Shown: positions 42,788-51,432 of the stretch, one piece after another
Layout: each line of letters starts with the position of its first letter
Position numbering within the stretch: position 1 is the first letter of the stretch
Source: Azomonas tarimensis
Lineage (GTDB): Bacteria; Pseudomonadota; Gammaproteobacteria; Pseudomonadales; Pseudomonadaceae
Reading direction: 5' to 3'
NCBI RefSeq assembly: GCF_042648805.1
Contig: NZ_JBHRXZ010000024.1
Location: 434,001 to 498,000, forward strand
Length of the DNA stretch: 64,000 bases
The notes under the pieces: generated by a model
Database searches by the model: none
Seen by the model: only the letters and a program-made list of their open reading frames with translations
What the model was told of the DNA's origin: nothing
Position numbers and translations under genes: made by a program

Positions 42788-43540
42788 ATGAACATCACGC
42801 CGACAGTTTTTCGACGCTTCAAGAAGCCTTGGCTCATTCGCGCCTTTTTACCCGCTTTCTGGGCCTGGGGCCACTTGCTTGCAGCCCAGGCGGCGACGCT
42901 CCCCGAGCAACTTATCGACGTCACCCAGCAGTTTCTTGAGGCAGCGGTCGACGAACACCTCCAGCGCGGCGGCATCGAAGGACGTTCACTGGTCGAAGTG
43001 AATCGTCTCGACCCTCGCCTGCGCCTGGTGGCCTGTGATAGTCCGCTGATCGCCCGCCTGGAAAGCCCGGCGCAACCTATCGGGCGGGTGACCGTACGGG
43101 TGCAGTGCGAGGGATCGCGACCCTGGACGGTTTTCGTGCCGGGCCAGGTCCGGTTGTTTCGCGAGGTGGTGGTCGCCAATAGGCCCCTGCAACGCCTGGT
43201 GGTATTATCGGCGGCAGATCTCTCGCTCGCCGAGCGCGACGTGGGCCAGCTCAGCCAGGGTTATCTCACCCAGCTGGACCAGGCGCTAGGCAACAAGCTG
43301 ACCCGCGCAGTCATCGTCGATCAGGTGTTGGCGCCCTCGTTCCTGCAACAGGCCGAGGCCGTGCGACGCGGCGACCAGGTGATGATTTCCGCCAGCACTG
43401 GCGGCATATCGGTACGCATGCCGGGCGAGGCGCTGATGGACGGCGCGCCAGGCCAGCAGATCCGGGTGAAGAACCTGGGTTCCGGACGGGTGGTCAGGGC
43501 CCGGGTGACGGGACCCGGTCAGGTAGAGGTCAATATGTGA
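42788..43540 (+). CDS. flgA: flagellar basal body P-ring formation protein FlgA
   Basis: A 250-residue periplasmic chaperone for P-ring assembly. A signal peptide (hydrophobic stretch LIRAFLPAFWAWGHLLAAQAA, ending near residue 36) precedes the SAF-type domain, seen as GDQVMISASTGGISVRMPGEAL near the C terminus. The start at 42788 is a choice; an ATG at 42725 overlaps cheV and gives an odd leader. No clear Shine-Dalgarno is seen. Confidence 0.9.
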   Translation: MNITPTVFRRFKKPWLIRAFLPAFWAWGHLLAAQAATLPEQLIDVTQQFLEAAVDEHLQRGGIEGRSLVEVNRLDPRLRLVACDSPLIARLESPAQPIGRVTVRVQCEGSRPWTVFVPGQVRLFREVVVANRPLQRLVVLSAADLSLAERDVGQLSQGYLTQLDQALGNKLTRAVIVDQVLAPSFLQQAEAVRRGDQVMISASTGGISVRMPGEALMDGAPGQQIRVKNLGSGRVVRARVTGPGQVEVNM

Positions 43541-43570
43541 CCTGCTCGACGGGCGCGGCGGAAAAAAGGT

Positions 43571-43597
43571 TAAAGTTAACCTGACGCGCGCCGATAG
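43571..43597 (+). promoter_or_regulatory. sigma-28 (FliA) promoter of flgM
   Basis: TAAA (43571-43574) and GCCGATAG (43590-43597) are separated by exactly 15 bases, close to the FliA consensus TAAA-N15-GCCGATAA. It lies about 37 bases before the flgM ATG and would give late-class control of flgM and flgN. Confidence 0.88.
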
Positions 43598-43633
43598 ACG
43601 GGCATACCGATACAGAATCCCGAGGTTTTCCAC

Positions 43634-43957
43634 ATGGTCATCGACTTCAACCGGCCCAACAACGCCAGCTCGACCAGTGTCGGTCGCAGCGGCGCTGCCC
43701 AGGGCGGCGAGCGAACCGACAAGGCTGCCCCGCAGAACGAAGTATCGCGGCCGGCCACCTCGCCGGCCACAGGCGAACCGGTCAAGCTCAGCGAAGAAGC
43801 GCAGCAGCTGCAACAGGCCCGCGAGAAATTGCGCGACCTGCCGGAAGTGGACCAGGAGCGTGTGGCGCGCATCAAGCAAGCCATCGCCGATGGCAGCTAC
43901 CAAGTCGACGAACAGCGATTGGCCGCCAAGCTGCTTTCCTTCGAATCATCGCGCTAA
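43634..43957 (+). CDS. flgM: anti-sigma-28 factor FlgM
   Basis: A 107-residue FliA inhibitor. The N-terminal half is polar and disordered; the C-terminal helices (PEVDQERVARIKQAIADGSYQVD) bind sigma-28. It is exported through the completed hook-basal body. Expressed from the FliA promoter directly upstream, so it is feedback-controlled. flgN follows 25 bases later. Confidence 0.94.
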   Translation: MVIDFNRPNNASSTSVGRSGAAQGGERTDKAAPQNEVSRPATSPATGEPVKLSEEAQQLQQAREKLRDLPEVDQERVARIKQAIADGSYQVDEQRLAAKLLSFESSR

Positions 43958-43982
43958 GGCGCGCTCTTTCCTGGACCCCGTC

Positions 43983-44453
43983 ATGCTCGCAACCGCCCTA
44001 CTGCAGCAACTCACCGATGACATCGGCCTGGCCCGACAGCTGCTGGCACTGGCGGAAACAGAGCTGGAGGCGCTCAGCCGCCGCGACCTGCCGCGTCTCG
44101 AAGAAGTCCTGGCGCAAAAGCAGCCTCTCATCGTCCAGTTGAGCCAGCATGGCAGCGAGCGGGCCACCCTGCTCAGGGCCAACCGCCTGGACATGGATCG
44201 GCAAGGCCTGGTGAATCTCACTCAGGGTAGCGACGAGCAGGCGCAGATCCTTTCCGCTGCTGACGAGCTTGGTGAGCTGCTGGAAGGCTGCCGAGCGGTC
44301 AACGAGCGCAACGGTCGGCTGATTCGCTCCAACCAGGCCGCCATCGGCAGCATGCTCGGCATCCTCCGCGGTCAGGCCGATACGCCGAATCTGTATGACA
44401 GCCGTGGCAGCACCGCCCGGGTCAGCCATCAACGCCCTCTGAGCCAGGCCTGA
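43983..44453 (+). CDS. flgN: flagellar export chaperone FlgN
   Basis: A 156-residue mainly helical protein and chaperone of the hook-associated proteins FlgK and FlgL. Pattern LLQQLTDDIGLARQLLALAETELEAL, with a C-terminal amphipathic region containing LYDSRG. Position after flgM and pre-PilZ supports the call. It probably shares the flgM transcript. Confidence 0.88.
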   Translation: MLATALLQQLTDDIGLARQLLALAETELEALSRRDLPRLEEVLAQKQPLIVQLSQHGSERATLLRANRLDMDRQGLVNLTQGSDEQAQILSAADELGELLEGCRAVNERNGRLIRSNQAAIGSMLGILRGQADTPNLYDSRGSTARVSHQRPLSQA

Positions 44454-44521
44454 GATGCGAGCACGCGAAGGCATTTTGCCACTATCATGGCGGCCGTAAT
44501 TTCGCCTGGAGCAACCTGGAA

Positions 44522-45268
44522 GTGCCCAATCCCTTCGCCGCGGATGATGGCCCTCAGCCACCAAAGACCCTGACCGCGCCATTGGAAATCCTGGCGAACC
44601 TGCGTCCGTTGCAGATGAACCACATTCCCTTGGTGATCCGCTTCCATGACCGCGGGTCACGCTACCAGAGCTATCTGGTCGAGGTCGACCGCGATAGCGG
44701 TTACCTGGCCCTGGATGAAATCATGCCCAGTGATGGCGAGCGCTACATGCGCAGCGGCGAGCCGTTCGATATCGAAGGCTTTTACGAAGGCGCGCGCATG
44801 GCCTGGACCAACCGTGAACCCGCCGAGCAGGGCGAGCTGGACGAGATGCCCTGCCATTGGGTGCTGATCCCCACCGAACTCAGCTATCATCAGCGGCGCA
44901 ACGCCTATCGTGCGTCGCTGCTGGGCCAGAAGGTGTCAGCCCGCCTGGAGGACGCTTCCCAGCACATCGCGCTGGATGGCAACCTGCTGGACATCTCCGC
45001 CACCGGCTGCAAGCTGCAGATCCCCGGCCAGTGGCACGAACGACTCAAGGCCGGGGCGCTCTACGAGCGATTGGTGGCCAGGCTGCCCTTCGGCACCATC
45101 GAGACCGCGGTGGAACTGCGCCACGCCAAATATGACGAGCAGTACGACAACACTCGTTGCGGGCTGCGCTTCCACCGGATCAGCGGCGTCCAGCAGCGCC
45201 AGCTGGAACGCTACGTCAACCAGCTGCAGCGCGAATCGCGGCGCAACCTCGAAGGCCGCTTCGCCTAG
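44522..45268 (+). CDS. ycgR: flagellar brake protein YcgR (PilZ)
   Basis: A 248-residue c-di-GMP effector. An N-terminal YcgR domain (to about residue 120) is followed by PilZ, with the ligand-binding RRNAYR and DISATG motifs both intact, so it should bind c-di-GMP and slow or steer flagellar motors. The GTG start at 44522 has GGAG upstream. It closes the flagellar block and links the motility genes with the GGDEF and EAL genes elsewhere in the window. Confidence 0.9.
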   Translation: MPNPFAADDGPQPPKTLTAPLEILANLRPLQMNHIPLVIRFHDRGSRYQSYLVEVDRDSGYLALDEIMPSDGERYMRSGEPFDIEGFYEGARMAWTNREPAEQGELDEMPCHWVLIPTELSYHQRRNAYRASLLGQKVSARLEDASQHIALDGNLLDISATGCKLQIPGQWHERLKAGALYERLVARLPFGTIETAVELRHAKYDEQYDNTRCGLRFHRISGVQQRQLERYVNQLQRESRRNLEGRFA

Positions 45269-45279
45269 AGCGACCTCGC

Positions 45280-46857
45280 TCAACCCTGCTCCGCATCCAG
45301 CGGAGCCACCAGGCCGAGCTCCAGATCGGCCCGCTCGGCCCATTCCTCGCCTATCTCGCTTTTCACCGCGACGCCAAGCTGACGGAAGTCATTGACCTGT
45401 TTGACCAGGTTGCCCTTGCCATGCATGAGCTGGTCGCAGGCTCGCTTGTAGGCCTCCTGAGCCCGATCGAGGCTCTTGCCGACCCCGTCCATGCTGCCAA
45501 GAAAGGTGCGCAACTTGTCGTAAACCTTGCTCGCGCGCTCGGCCAGTTCCGCGGAGTGCTTGTTCTGGTCCTCGAAGCGCCACAGTTGCCGCACGATGTT
45601 CAGGCTGGTCAGCAGCGTGGTGGGCGTGGCCACCAGCACGTTCTGCTCGATGGCTTTCTGGAACAGACTCTCGTCGGCCTTGAGCGCCTCGACAAAGGCC
45701 GACTCGATAGGCACGAACATGAACACCATTTCCGGAGCGTTGAGCCCCGGAAGCTCCCAGTAATTGCGATCGGCGAGTTCCCGGATACGCTGGGAAACGG
45801 CCGTGACATGCTCATTCAGAGCCACACGACGCTCGCCCTCGTCCTCGGCATTGATGTAGCGCGTGTAGGCATTGAGCGACACCTTGGCGTCGATGATCAA
45901 ATGCTTGCCCTGTGGCAGATAGACGATGGCATCCGGCCGCCGGCGGCCTTCCTCGGCGTTGAAGCTGACTTCGCGCTGGAAATCCCGGCCGCGTACCAGA
46001 CCGGAACGCTCCAGCACGTTCTCGAGAATCAGCTCGCCCCAGTTGCCCTGGGTCTTCTTCTGGCCTTTCAGCGCCGTCGCCAGTTCGTGGGCTTCCTGGG
46101 TGATCTGCAGGTTCAGCGCCTTGAGGTGCGACAGTTCCTGCAGCAGCGCCGACTGCTGCTGGACATCACGGTGGTGGATGTCCTCGACCCTGTGACGAAA
46201 GCCCTCGATCTGCTCGCGAAACGGCTTGAGCAGGGCATCCAGCGATTGCTGGCTGTGCTGTGAGAACGCCAGCCCCTTGGCCTCGAAGATCTGCCCGGCC
46301 AGTTGCTGGAACTCCAGCTTGAGCTGCTCGCGGCTTTCCTTGAGCAACTGCTGCTGCTCACCAAAGTGCTGCTCCCTCTGCTCCAGGGTGCTGCGCAGGG
46401 TGGCATGCTCGCGGCCCAGGGTCGCGTAGCTGCGCAGCAACTCCTCGTGGCTCGCCTGGAGCTTGTCGAAGTTTTCACGCAGTTCAGCCTGCTGGCGTTC
46501 CATCTGCAATGATCGGGCCTTGGCCGCCTCGGCCGTGCCGCGGCTGTCCATCAAATGCTGCTGGTTATGCTGGGCCAGCTCCCTCTGCTGCAGCAGTTCC
46601 TCCTGGGTATAATCCAGCTGCCGCTGCAACTGCTCCACGTGCGCCTTCTCGGCACGCAGCGCCGCATGCAGCTCGCGACTCTCCTCGGCCTGCTCACGCG
46701 CCTGGCTCTGGAACTGCTCGATCTGCTGGCGAGCGGCATCAAGCAACCTGTGATTGTCGCGCAGGCGCAGCGCCTGCAGCAGCAGGCCAAACGCCAGGAG
46801 TACCACCAGTAGCATGCCGCCACCGACCAGAGCCCAAGACATATCCAGATCTGTCAT
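45280..46857 (-). CDS. rmuC: DNA recombination protein RmuC
   Basis: A 525-residue inner-membrane-anchored protein that limits inversion at short repeats. A single N-terminal helix (about 8-28) leads to a long coiled coil (about 35-250), then the RmuC nuclease-like domain (about 265-470) with GNWGELILENVLE and the IDAKVSLNAY strand (the likely acidic active-site region). AAGGAG lies before the ATG at 46857. Divergent from a WYL regulator. Confidence 0.92.
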   Translation of the reverse strand: MTDLDMSWALVGGGMLLVVLLAFGLLLQALRLRDNHRLLDAARQQIEQFQSQAREQAEESRELHAALRAEKAHVEQLQRQLDYTQEELLQQRELAQHNQQHLMDSRGTAEAAKARSLQMERQQAELRENFDKLQASHEELLRSYATLGREHATLRSTLEQREQHFGEQQQLLKESREQLKLEFQQLAGQIFEAKGLAFSQHSQQSLDALLKPFREQIEGFRHRVEDIHHRDVQQQSALLQELSHLKALNLQITQEAHELATALKGQKKTQGNWGELILENVLERSGLVRGRDFQREVSFNAEEGRRRPDAIVYLPQGKHLIIDAKVSLNAYTRYINAEDEGERRVALNEHVTAVSQRIRELADRNYWELPGLNAPEMVFMFVPIESAFVEALKADESLFQKAIEQNVLVATPTTLLTSLNIVRQLWRFEDQNKHSAELAERASKVYDKLRTFLGSMDGVGKSLDRAQEAYKRACDQLMHGKGNLVKQVNDFRQLGVAVKSEIGEEWAERADLELGLVAPLDAEQG

Positions 46858-46894
46858 CACTTCTCCTTCGGACGACTGCCGTCCGTGTTTGTTT

Positions 46895-46944
46895 GCTACT
46901 ATCACGATATGTAGCGTTTGAAGACAGGTCTACAGTGTTGACTT
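46895..46944. promoter_or_regulatory. nested inverted repeats between rmuC and the WYL regulator
   Basis: GCTAC-TATCACGATAT-GTAGC forms an inverted repeat that contains the smaller palindrome TATC-AC-GATA; a further CTACA half-site lies 15 bases on, and two ACAGGT direct repeats lie further downstream. In a divergent intergenic region of about 120 bp this is a good candidate for autoregulation by the WYL protein. Coordinates are approximate. Confidence 0.45.
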
Positions 46945-46978
46945 GTACAGGTAAAGTTTTCGAGCAGATAGGTGTCGC

Positions 46979-47851
46979 ATGAAAAGGAATGCATCCATTG
47001 CCCATGTCCGCTGGGATCTGGCATTGCGCTATCGGCTGATCGAGACGGTGGTCTGGTGGGAAGGTCGGCTGACCACCCACCACCTGATGCAGAGCTTCGG
47101 TATCAGCCGCCAGCAGGCGTCAAAGGACATCAACACCTACATCGATCTTCACGCACCGAATAACCTCAGGTACGACCGGCACCTCAAGGGCTACGTCCCC
47201 ACCGAGAAGTTCGCGCCGCTGTTCATCGATGACAGCGCCAGCGCCTATCTTCATCTGCTCAACCAGAATCACGAGCGCGCCCCGCATATCGAAGGGCTGG
47301 CGCTGGCCTACGCCCATACCGAGGTACTGCAGGTGCCGGACCGCTCGGTGCGCCCGGAAACCCTGCGGCCGCTGCTGCGCGCATGCCGGAACGGCCTGCG
47401 CCTCGAGAGCGAATACGTGTCGCTGGCCAACCCCGAGCCTGAGGTTCGTCTGATTGCACCGCACACGCTGGTCTACACGGGCATGCGTTGGCACGTCCGC
47501 GGCTATTGCGAAAAGAATCGGGATTATCGGGATTTCGTCCTCAGCCGCTTTCGCGGGCTGCCGGACGTGCTTGACGAAAGTTTGAACAAGCGTGAAGCCG
47601 ACCCCGGCTGGACGACTGAAGTCGAGGTCATCTTCAGGCCCGATCCCCGCCTCAGCGAGGCCCAGAAGGCAATTATCGAGACCGACTTCGGCATGCGCGA
47701 CGGCCAGCTGGCGGTGGCCAGCCGCGGGGCCCTGGTGCAGTACGTGTTACAGCGTTTCCAGATCGACCCGAAGATCATCCAGGTCAAGCCCGAAGCCCAG
47801 CAACTGGTGGTCGCCAACCTGGACAGCCTGAAAAGCTGGCTCTACGCCTGA
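46979..47851 (+). CDS. WYL-domain transcriptional regulator (BrxR/CapW-like)
   Basis: A 290-residue regulator with an N-terminal winged helix-turn-helix (about 1-75, SFGISRQQASKDINTY recognition region) and a WYL domain (about 125-210, with VYTGMRWHVRGYCEK and the RFRGL segment), then a WCX-type C terminus. This architecture is shared with BrxR and CapW, repressors that control phage-defence operons, although many are housekeeping. Here the only divergent neighbour is rmuC. The ligand pocket residues are not testable here. Confidence 0.82.
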   Translation: MKRNASIAHVRWDLALRYRLIETVVWWEGRLTTHHLMQSFGISRQQASKDINTYIDLHAPNNLRYDRHLKGYVPTEKFAPLFIDDSASAYLHLLNQNHERAPHIEGLALAYAHTEVLQVPDRSVRPETLRPLLRACRNGLRLESEYVSLANPEPEVRLIAPHTLVYTGMRWHVRGYCEKNRDYRDFVLSRFRGLPDVLDESLNKREADPGWTTEVEVIFRPDPRLSEAQKAIIETDFGMRDGQLAVASRGALVQYVLQRFQIDPKIIQVKPEAQQLVVANLDSLKSWLYA

Positions 47852-47854
47852 GCT

Positions 47855-47956
47855 TCAGTCGCCCGGGCCATAGGCGACCCGCGCCAGCAACAGCATCAAC
47901 AGCCCCAGGCCCAGCAGCGCTGGCGCATTGTCGAACAGGGTAAAGGTGACAGGCAT
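47855..47956 (-). CDS. 33-residue small membrane protein
   Basis: A small gene with ATG at 47956, a GAGGAGG-type ribosome-binding site seven bases upstream and TGA at 47855-47857. The product has one transmembrane helix (LLGLGLLMLLLARV) with a short acidic C terminus. It is convergent with the WYL gene, whose stop is four bases away. Ribosome-binding site and hydrophobic pattern are the only support; function unknown (toxin-like or transporter-accessory small proteins look like this). Confidence 0.6.
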   Translation of the reverse strand: MPVTFTLFDNAPALLGLGLLMLLLARVAYGPGD

Positions 47957-48115
47957 GACGGTGGCCTCCTCGCGGTGCATTCGGGCTCTACCCTAGCGAG
48001 GCGAGGTCGCCACCGTCGACCTGACAACTTTTCGTACGTAACCTTTTCGCACGCGTCGGCTTTGCCCAAGAGTACCCTCACACCTTGGAGGGCCTGCAAT
48101 TCCAAGGGCGGCCAT

Positions 48116-49126
48116 CTAGGCGGCCGGCATCACGCCAGGCTCCGGCATGAAGGTCTTCTGTTCCAGGCTCAGCGGCAGCCGCTCCAGCCGGCGAAACCCG
48201 CCCCCCAGCGCCTCGAGCGGGGCGTCGGCGCTTTCCACCTCCGGCTTGAAGGTGAGGCTCTCCATCAGCCCCCGCATCACGAAAGTGGCCTTGGCGAACT
48301 GCCCCAGCCGAAGCAGGATTGCAAGCTGCCGCAAGCGCGCCAGGAGCATGGCCAGCAACCGGGTCTTCTTGAAGAACTTGCGAAACACGAAGACCTGATT
48401 GCGTACGAAATGGCGATGCAGCGAGGCGCGGAAAGGGTCCTGCTCACGCAGCAGATCGGGCGCACCGGCAACGCGGCGCAGGTGCAACACCTTGCTCGCC
48501 GACACCAGATAGCCCGGTATGTCCTGGGTGATGCGCAAGGTAAATTCGGTGTCTTCTGCCCAGATGAACATCGAGGCGATGGGCAGACCATGTTGCGCAA
48601 GAGCGGCGCGCGGAACCAGGATCGAAACGAAGGTAGCTTCGCGGACCGGCACCATGCCGTGCTCTACCAGTTGCGGCCAGTACTGATAGCCGATGCTATT
48701 GGTTCGAGTATCCACCAGCGGCACATTGGTGAGCTCACCGTCACCGCTATAGGCAGTGGACAACAGAAAGGCACGCGGCTTGCCGAGCTCGGCCAGTTTG
48801 CGGTCGGCCTGCAGGAGCTCTTCGAGGGCATCGGGCTTGGGAATGACATCGTCATCCATCATCCATACGAAATCCGCGCCGCGCTGGTAGGCGAGGCGAA
48901 AACCCGCACTGAACCCACCGGAGGCGCCGATGTTGCGGGACGCAACGTAAACCTCCAGGTCCGGGATGTCGAGCTGCATCAACATCCGTTCGACCTCTTC
49001 GCCGCTGGCATTGTCGACCACTATGATGCCGTCGCAGCGACGAGTCTGCGCAGCGATGGCTTCCAGGCAGCGTTGAAGAAGGTCTTTTCGCTTGTACGAC
49101 AGGACCACGGCATATATCTGTTCCAT
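48116..49126 (-). CDS. family 2 glycosyltransferase
   Basis: A 336-residue GT-A glycosyltransferase. It starts MEQIYAVVLSYKR, has DNAS near 38, the metal-binding DDDV (91-94) and a WAEDTEFTLR acceptor motif typical of GlfT2/rhamnosyl-type enzymes that use dTDP- or UDP-sugars. No membrane segment is predicted except a weak C-terminal one. It stands alone, so acceptor and sugar are unknown. Confidence 0.87.
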   Translation of the reverse strand: MEQIYAVVLSYKRKDLLQRCLEAIAAQTRRCDGIIVVDNASGEEVERMLMQLDIPDLEVYVASRNIGASGGFSAGFRLAYQRGADFVWMMDDDVIPKPDALEELLQADRKLAELGKPRAFLLSTAYSGDGELTNVPLVDTRTNSIGYQYWPQLVEHGMVPVREATFVSILVPRAALAQHGLPIASMFIWAEDTEFTLRITQDIPGYLVSASKVLHLRRVAGAPDLLREQDPFRASLHRHFVRNQVFVFRKFFKKTRLLAMLLARLRQLAILLRLGQFAKATFVMRGLMESLTFKPEVESADAPLEALGGGFRRLERLPLSLEQKTFMPEPGVMPAA

Positions 49127-49380
49127 AGACACGCTCGTCAAATTCTCGAATTCGCCTGCCTACCAGACCTGACAGACGGTAAAGCTGCTCGCAGGGAGGG
49201 AGGGCTCCACGGGCACGAGCAGGCCATTTGATGCGTGATTGCCATCACGCTCTGCTAAAGAGTGATGGCAACGAAACGGAGTTCCGGCTGCGCTTGAAAA
49301 ATGTTGCAGCGGATTACAGGAATCACACTGCCTGATCGACGTTGCTGACCGCCTGCAGCGCAACCAGACAAAGGCTCACG

Positions 49381-49415
49381 CACCAGGCACCAGGCACCAG
49401 GCACCAGGCACTAGG
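49381..49415. repeat. heptamer tandem repeat (CACCAGG)
   Basis: Four perfect CACCAGG copies (49381-49408) and a fifth changed copy CACTAGG. The TAG of the last copy (as CTA on the opposite strand) is the stop codon region of the chemoreceptor gene. A 7-bp unit does not preserve frame, so copy-number change would alter the sequence after the stop, not the protein itself. Confidence 0.8.
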
Positions 49416-51366
49416 CAGATATCGCCTTCACCGCACTATCCAGGTCCCGGCCCAGCCGCGAGAGTTGTTCGCTCTGGGCTCGACTCTGGTCGATATGGCC
49501 GAGGTTGCTGTCGCCGAGCTCGAAAATGCGCTCACTGTGGCTGCGGACTTCACTGACGGTCAGATGCTGCTGGGAAGTGGTATGGGCGATGCGCTCGGCC
49601 ATGCTGCCGATGGTGTCGATCGCTGCGACGATCTCGGCCATCGCCGCTTCCGCCGATCCAGCCTGGGCGGCGGTGGTTTCTGCATGCTCCACCTGGGCCT
49701 GCATCGCCTCCACCGATTGCCGGGCGGCAAGTTGCAGGCGCGCAATCAGCTGCTGGATCTCCTCCGTCGCGCCGCCGGTGCGCTGGGCCAGTGAGCGTAC
49801 TTCCTCGGCCACCACGGCGAAGCCTCGACCCTGGCTGCCCGCTCGGGCGGCTTCGATGGCGGCGTTCAACGCCAGCAGGTTGGTCTGCTCGGCGATCGAG
49901 CGAATCACGGTCAGCACGCCACCGATGGTGCTGGTCTCATCGGCCAGGCGTTCGATGGCATGCGCGTTGAGCTGCACCTCGCCCACCAGGCTGCGCAACC
50001 CGCCCAGGCTCTGGCCGATGACACGCTGCCCCTGGTCGACCGCGCGCGCCGCGGCGCGACCGGCCAGCGCAGCCTCGTCGGCGCCCGCAGCCACTTCGGC
50101 AATGGTGCTCTCCAGTTGGGCCAGGGAATCGCGGATCTGTGCCGTCTCGCTGGCCTGATGGCGCGCTCCGTCGTGCAGGTGATGGCTGATCCGCGACAGA
50201 TCCTGGCTGCTCACCGCCACCTGGTCGGCCTGGACACGCAGGGCGTCGATGAGATCAGCCAGGTAGTTGCGCAAACGACTCAGCGATTGCTCCATGGCGA
50301 CGATTTCAGGGATTTTCGAATCGAGCGACAATTGCCGGCTGAAATCACCCTGCCCCCAGGCCGACAGCGCCGGAACCAGGGCCGCGAGGACCGCGCTGAG
50401 GCGACGCTGCAAACGGTCCACCAGCAGTGCAATGGCAAGAATGCAGAAGATGATCATCCCCTGGATCCAGCGCACCTCCGCCTGGATACGCCCGTGCTCG
50501 GCATTCACCAGTGGCCTCAAGCCGTCGAGAGCCTGCTGCAGCCCGACGATGCGCCGGTTGCTGTCCTCGCTCAGGGCCACCCGCTGGCCGATCAGCTGGC
50601 GGGTGCGCTCCAGTTCCATCGGATAGCGCTGGATCAATCCGGCCAACTCCCGCTTCAGCGCCACACCGCGGTCTTCAGCTCGTTCGCTGGCCGCGTTGTC
50701 GGCCAGACCGAGCAAAGCAGCGAAGCCGTTGCCGGCGCCTGCTCTGCGCTCGACCACACCCAGCAGCGGCAGCGCCTGGATCTCTCGTGCCTGGCGCTCC
50801 AGCGAGGTCAGGGCCTTTTGCGCATCGGCCAGGGGCTCGTCCCGACGCGTTGCCATCAGCCGCTCGCGAGCCTGGCTCAATTGCTTGAGATCCAGCGCGG
50901 CGCCAAGCAAGGGCGACAGATACGCCTCGCCCTGCCCTTCGCGAGCATAGGCCTGCAGGCTCGCCAGTACCGCCGCCAACTCCCGCTCGGCCTGAACCAG
51001 CAGGCCCTGCGGATCTCCTGCCAGCTTGCCCGCGGCCAGCAGGTCTTCGCCGGCGAAACGGCGCAGGTCGACCAGGCTCGGTTGCAGCGGCGCGGCAAAG
51101 GGTGGCGGCAGGGCGTCGAGTTCCCCGGTCAGTTCGTCAAGAGCCCGCATGGCCTGGCTGTGACGCAGCGCATCGCCGGTTTCGAGATAAACCTGGACGT
51201 CGGTGGCGACCCGCTGCTGGAACAGCTGGGACAGCGCCAGGTAACGTGTCATCAGGAGGTAGGGCTGCGCCAGCGCTCGCTCGGACCACCAGAGAGTGGC
51301 CCCGAGCGCCAGGCAAACGGCGAGCAAAAGAAAGGTCGTACAGGTAGTGAGCGACTTCAGGCGCAT
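49411..51366 (-). CDS. methyl-accepting chemotaxis protein
   Basis: A 651-residue transmembrane receptor. One N-terminal helix (about 8-30), a largely helical periplasmic domain of about 270 residues, a second membrane helix near 303-320, a HAMP-like linker and the signalling domain with the invariant hairpin IAEQTNLLALNAAIEAARAG near residue 500. The helical periplasmic domain is Gln/Arg/Glu-rich and lacks a recognised dCache or 4HB motif, so the ligand is unknown. It ends in a heptamer repeat. Confidence 0.92.
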   Translation of the reverse strand: MRLKSLTTCTTFLLLAVCLALGATLWWSERALAQPYLLMTRYLALSQLFQQRVATDVQVYLETGDALRHSQAMRALDELTGELDALPPPFAAPLQPSLVDLRRFAGEDLLAAGKLAGDPQGLLVQAERELAAVLASLQAYAREGQGEAYLSPLLGAALDLKQLSQARERLMATRRDEPLADAQKALTSLERQAREIQALPLLGVVERRAGAGNGFAALLGLADNAASERAEDRGVALKRELAGLIQRYPMELERTRQLIGQRVALSEDSNRRIVGLQQALDGLRPLVNAEHGRIQAEVRWIQGMIIFCILAIALLVDRLQRRLSAVLAALVPALSAWGQGDFSRQLSLDSKIPEIVAMEQSLSRLRNYLADLIDALRVQADQVAVSSQDLSRISHHLHDGARHQASETAQIRDSLAQLESTIAEVAAGADEAALAGRAAARAVDQGQRVIGQSLGGLRSLVGEVQLNAHAIERLADETSTIGGVLTVIRSIAEQTNLLALNAAIEAARAGSQGRGFAVVAEEVRSLAQRTGGATEEIQQLIARLQLAARQSVEAMQAQVEHAETTAAQAGSAEAAMAEIVAAIDTIGSMAERIAHTTSQQHLTVSEVRSHSERIFELGDSNLGHIDQSRAQSEQLSRLGRDLDSAVKAISA

Positions 51367-51432
51367 GATTCGCCTCGCTTGGCAAAGGAAGGCGGCAATC
51401 TAGGGCAGCCCGATGACAGTTTAATGACGCGC

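Noticed and set aside
42735..42790. Sigma-54 promoter of flgA
   Set aside because: A GG and a GC lie near the right distance, but the spacing is one base off and flanking bases do not fit.
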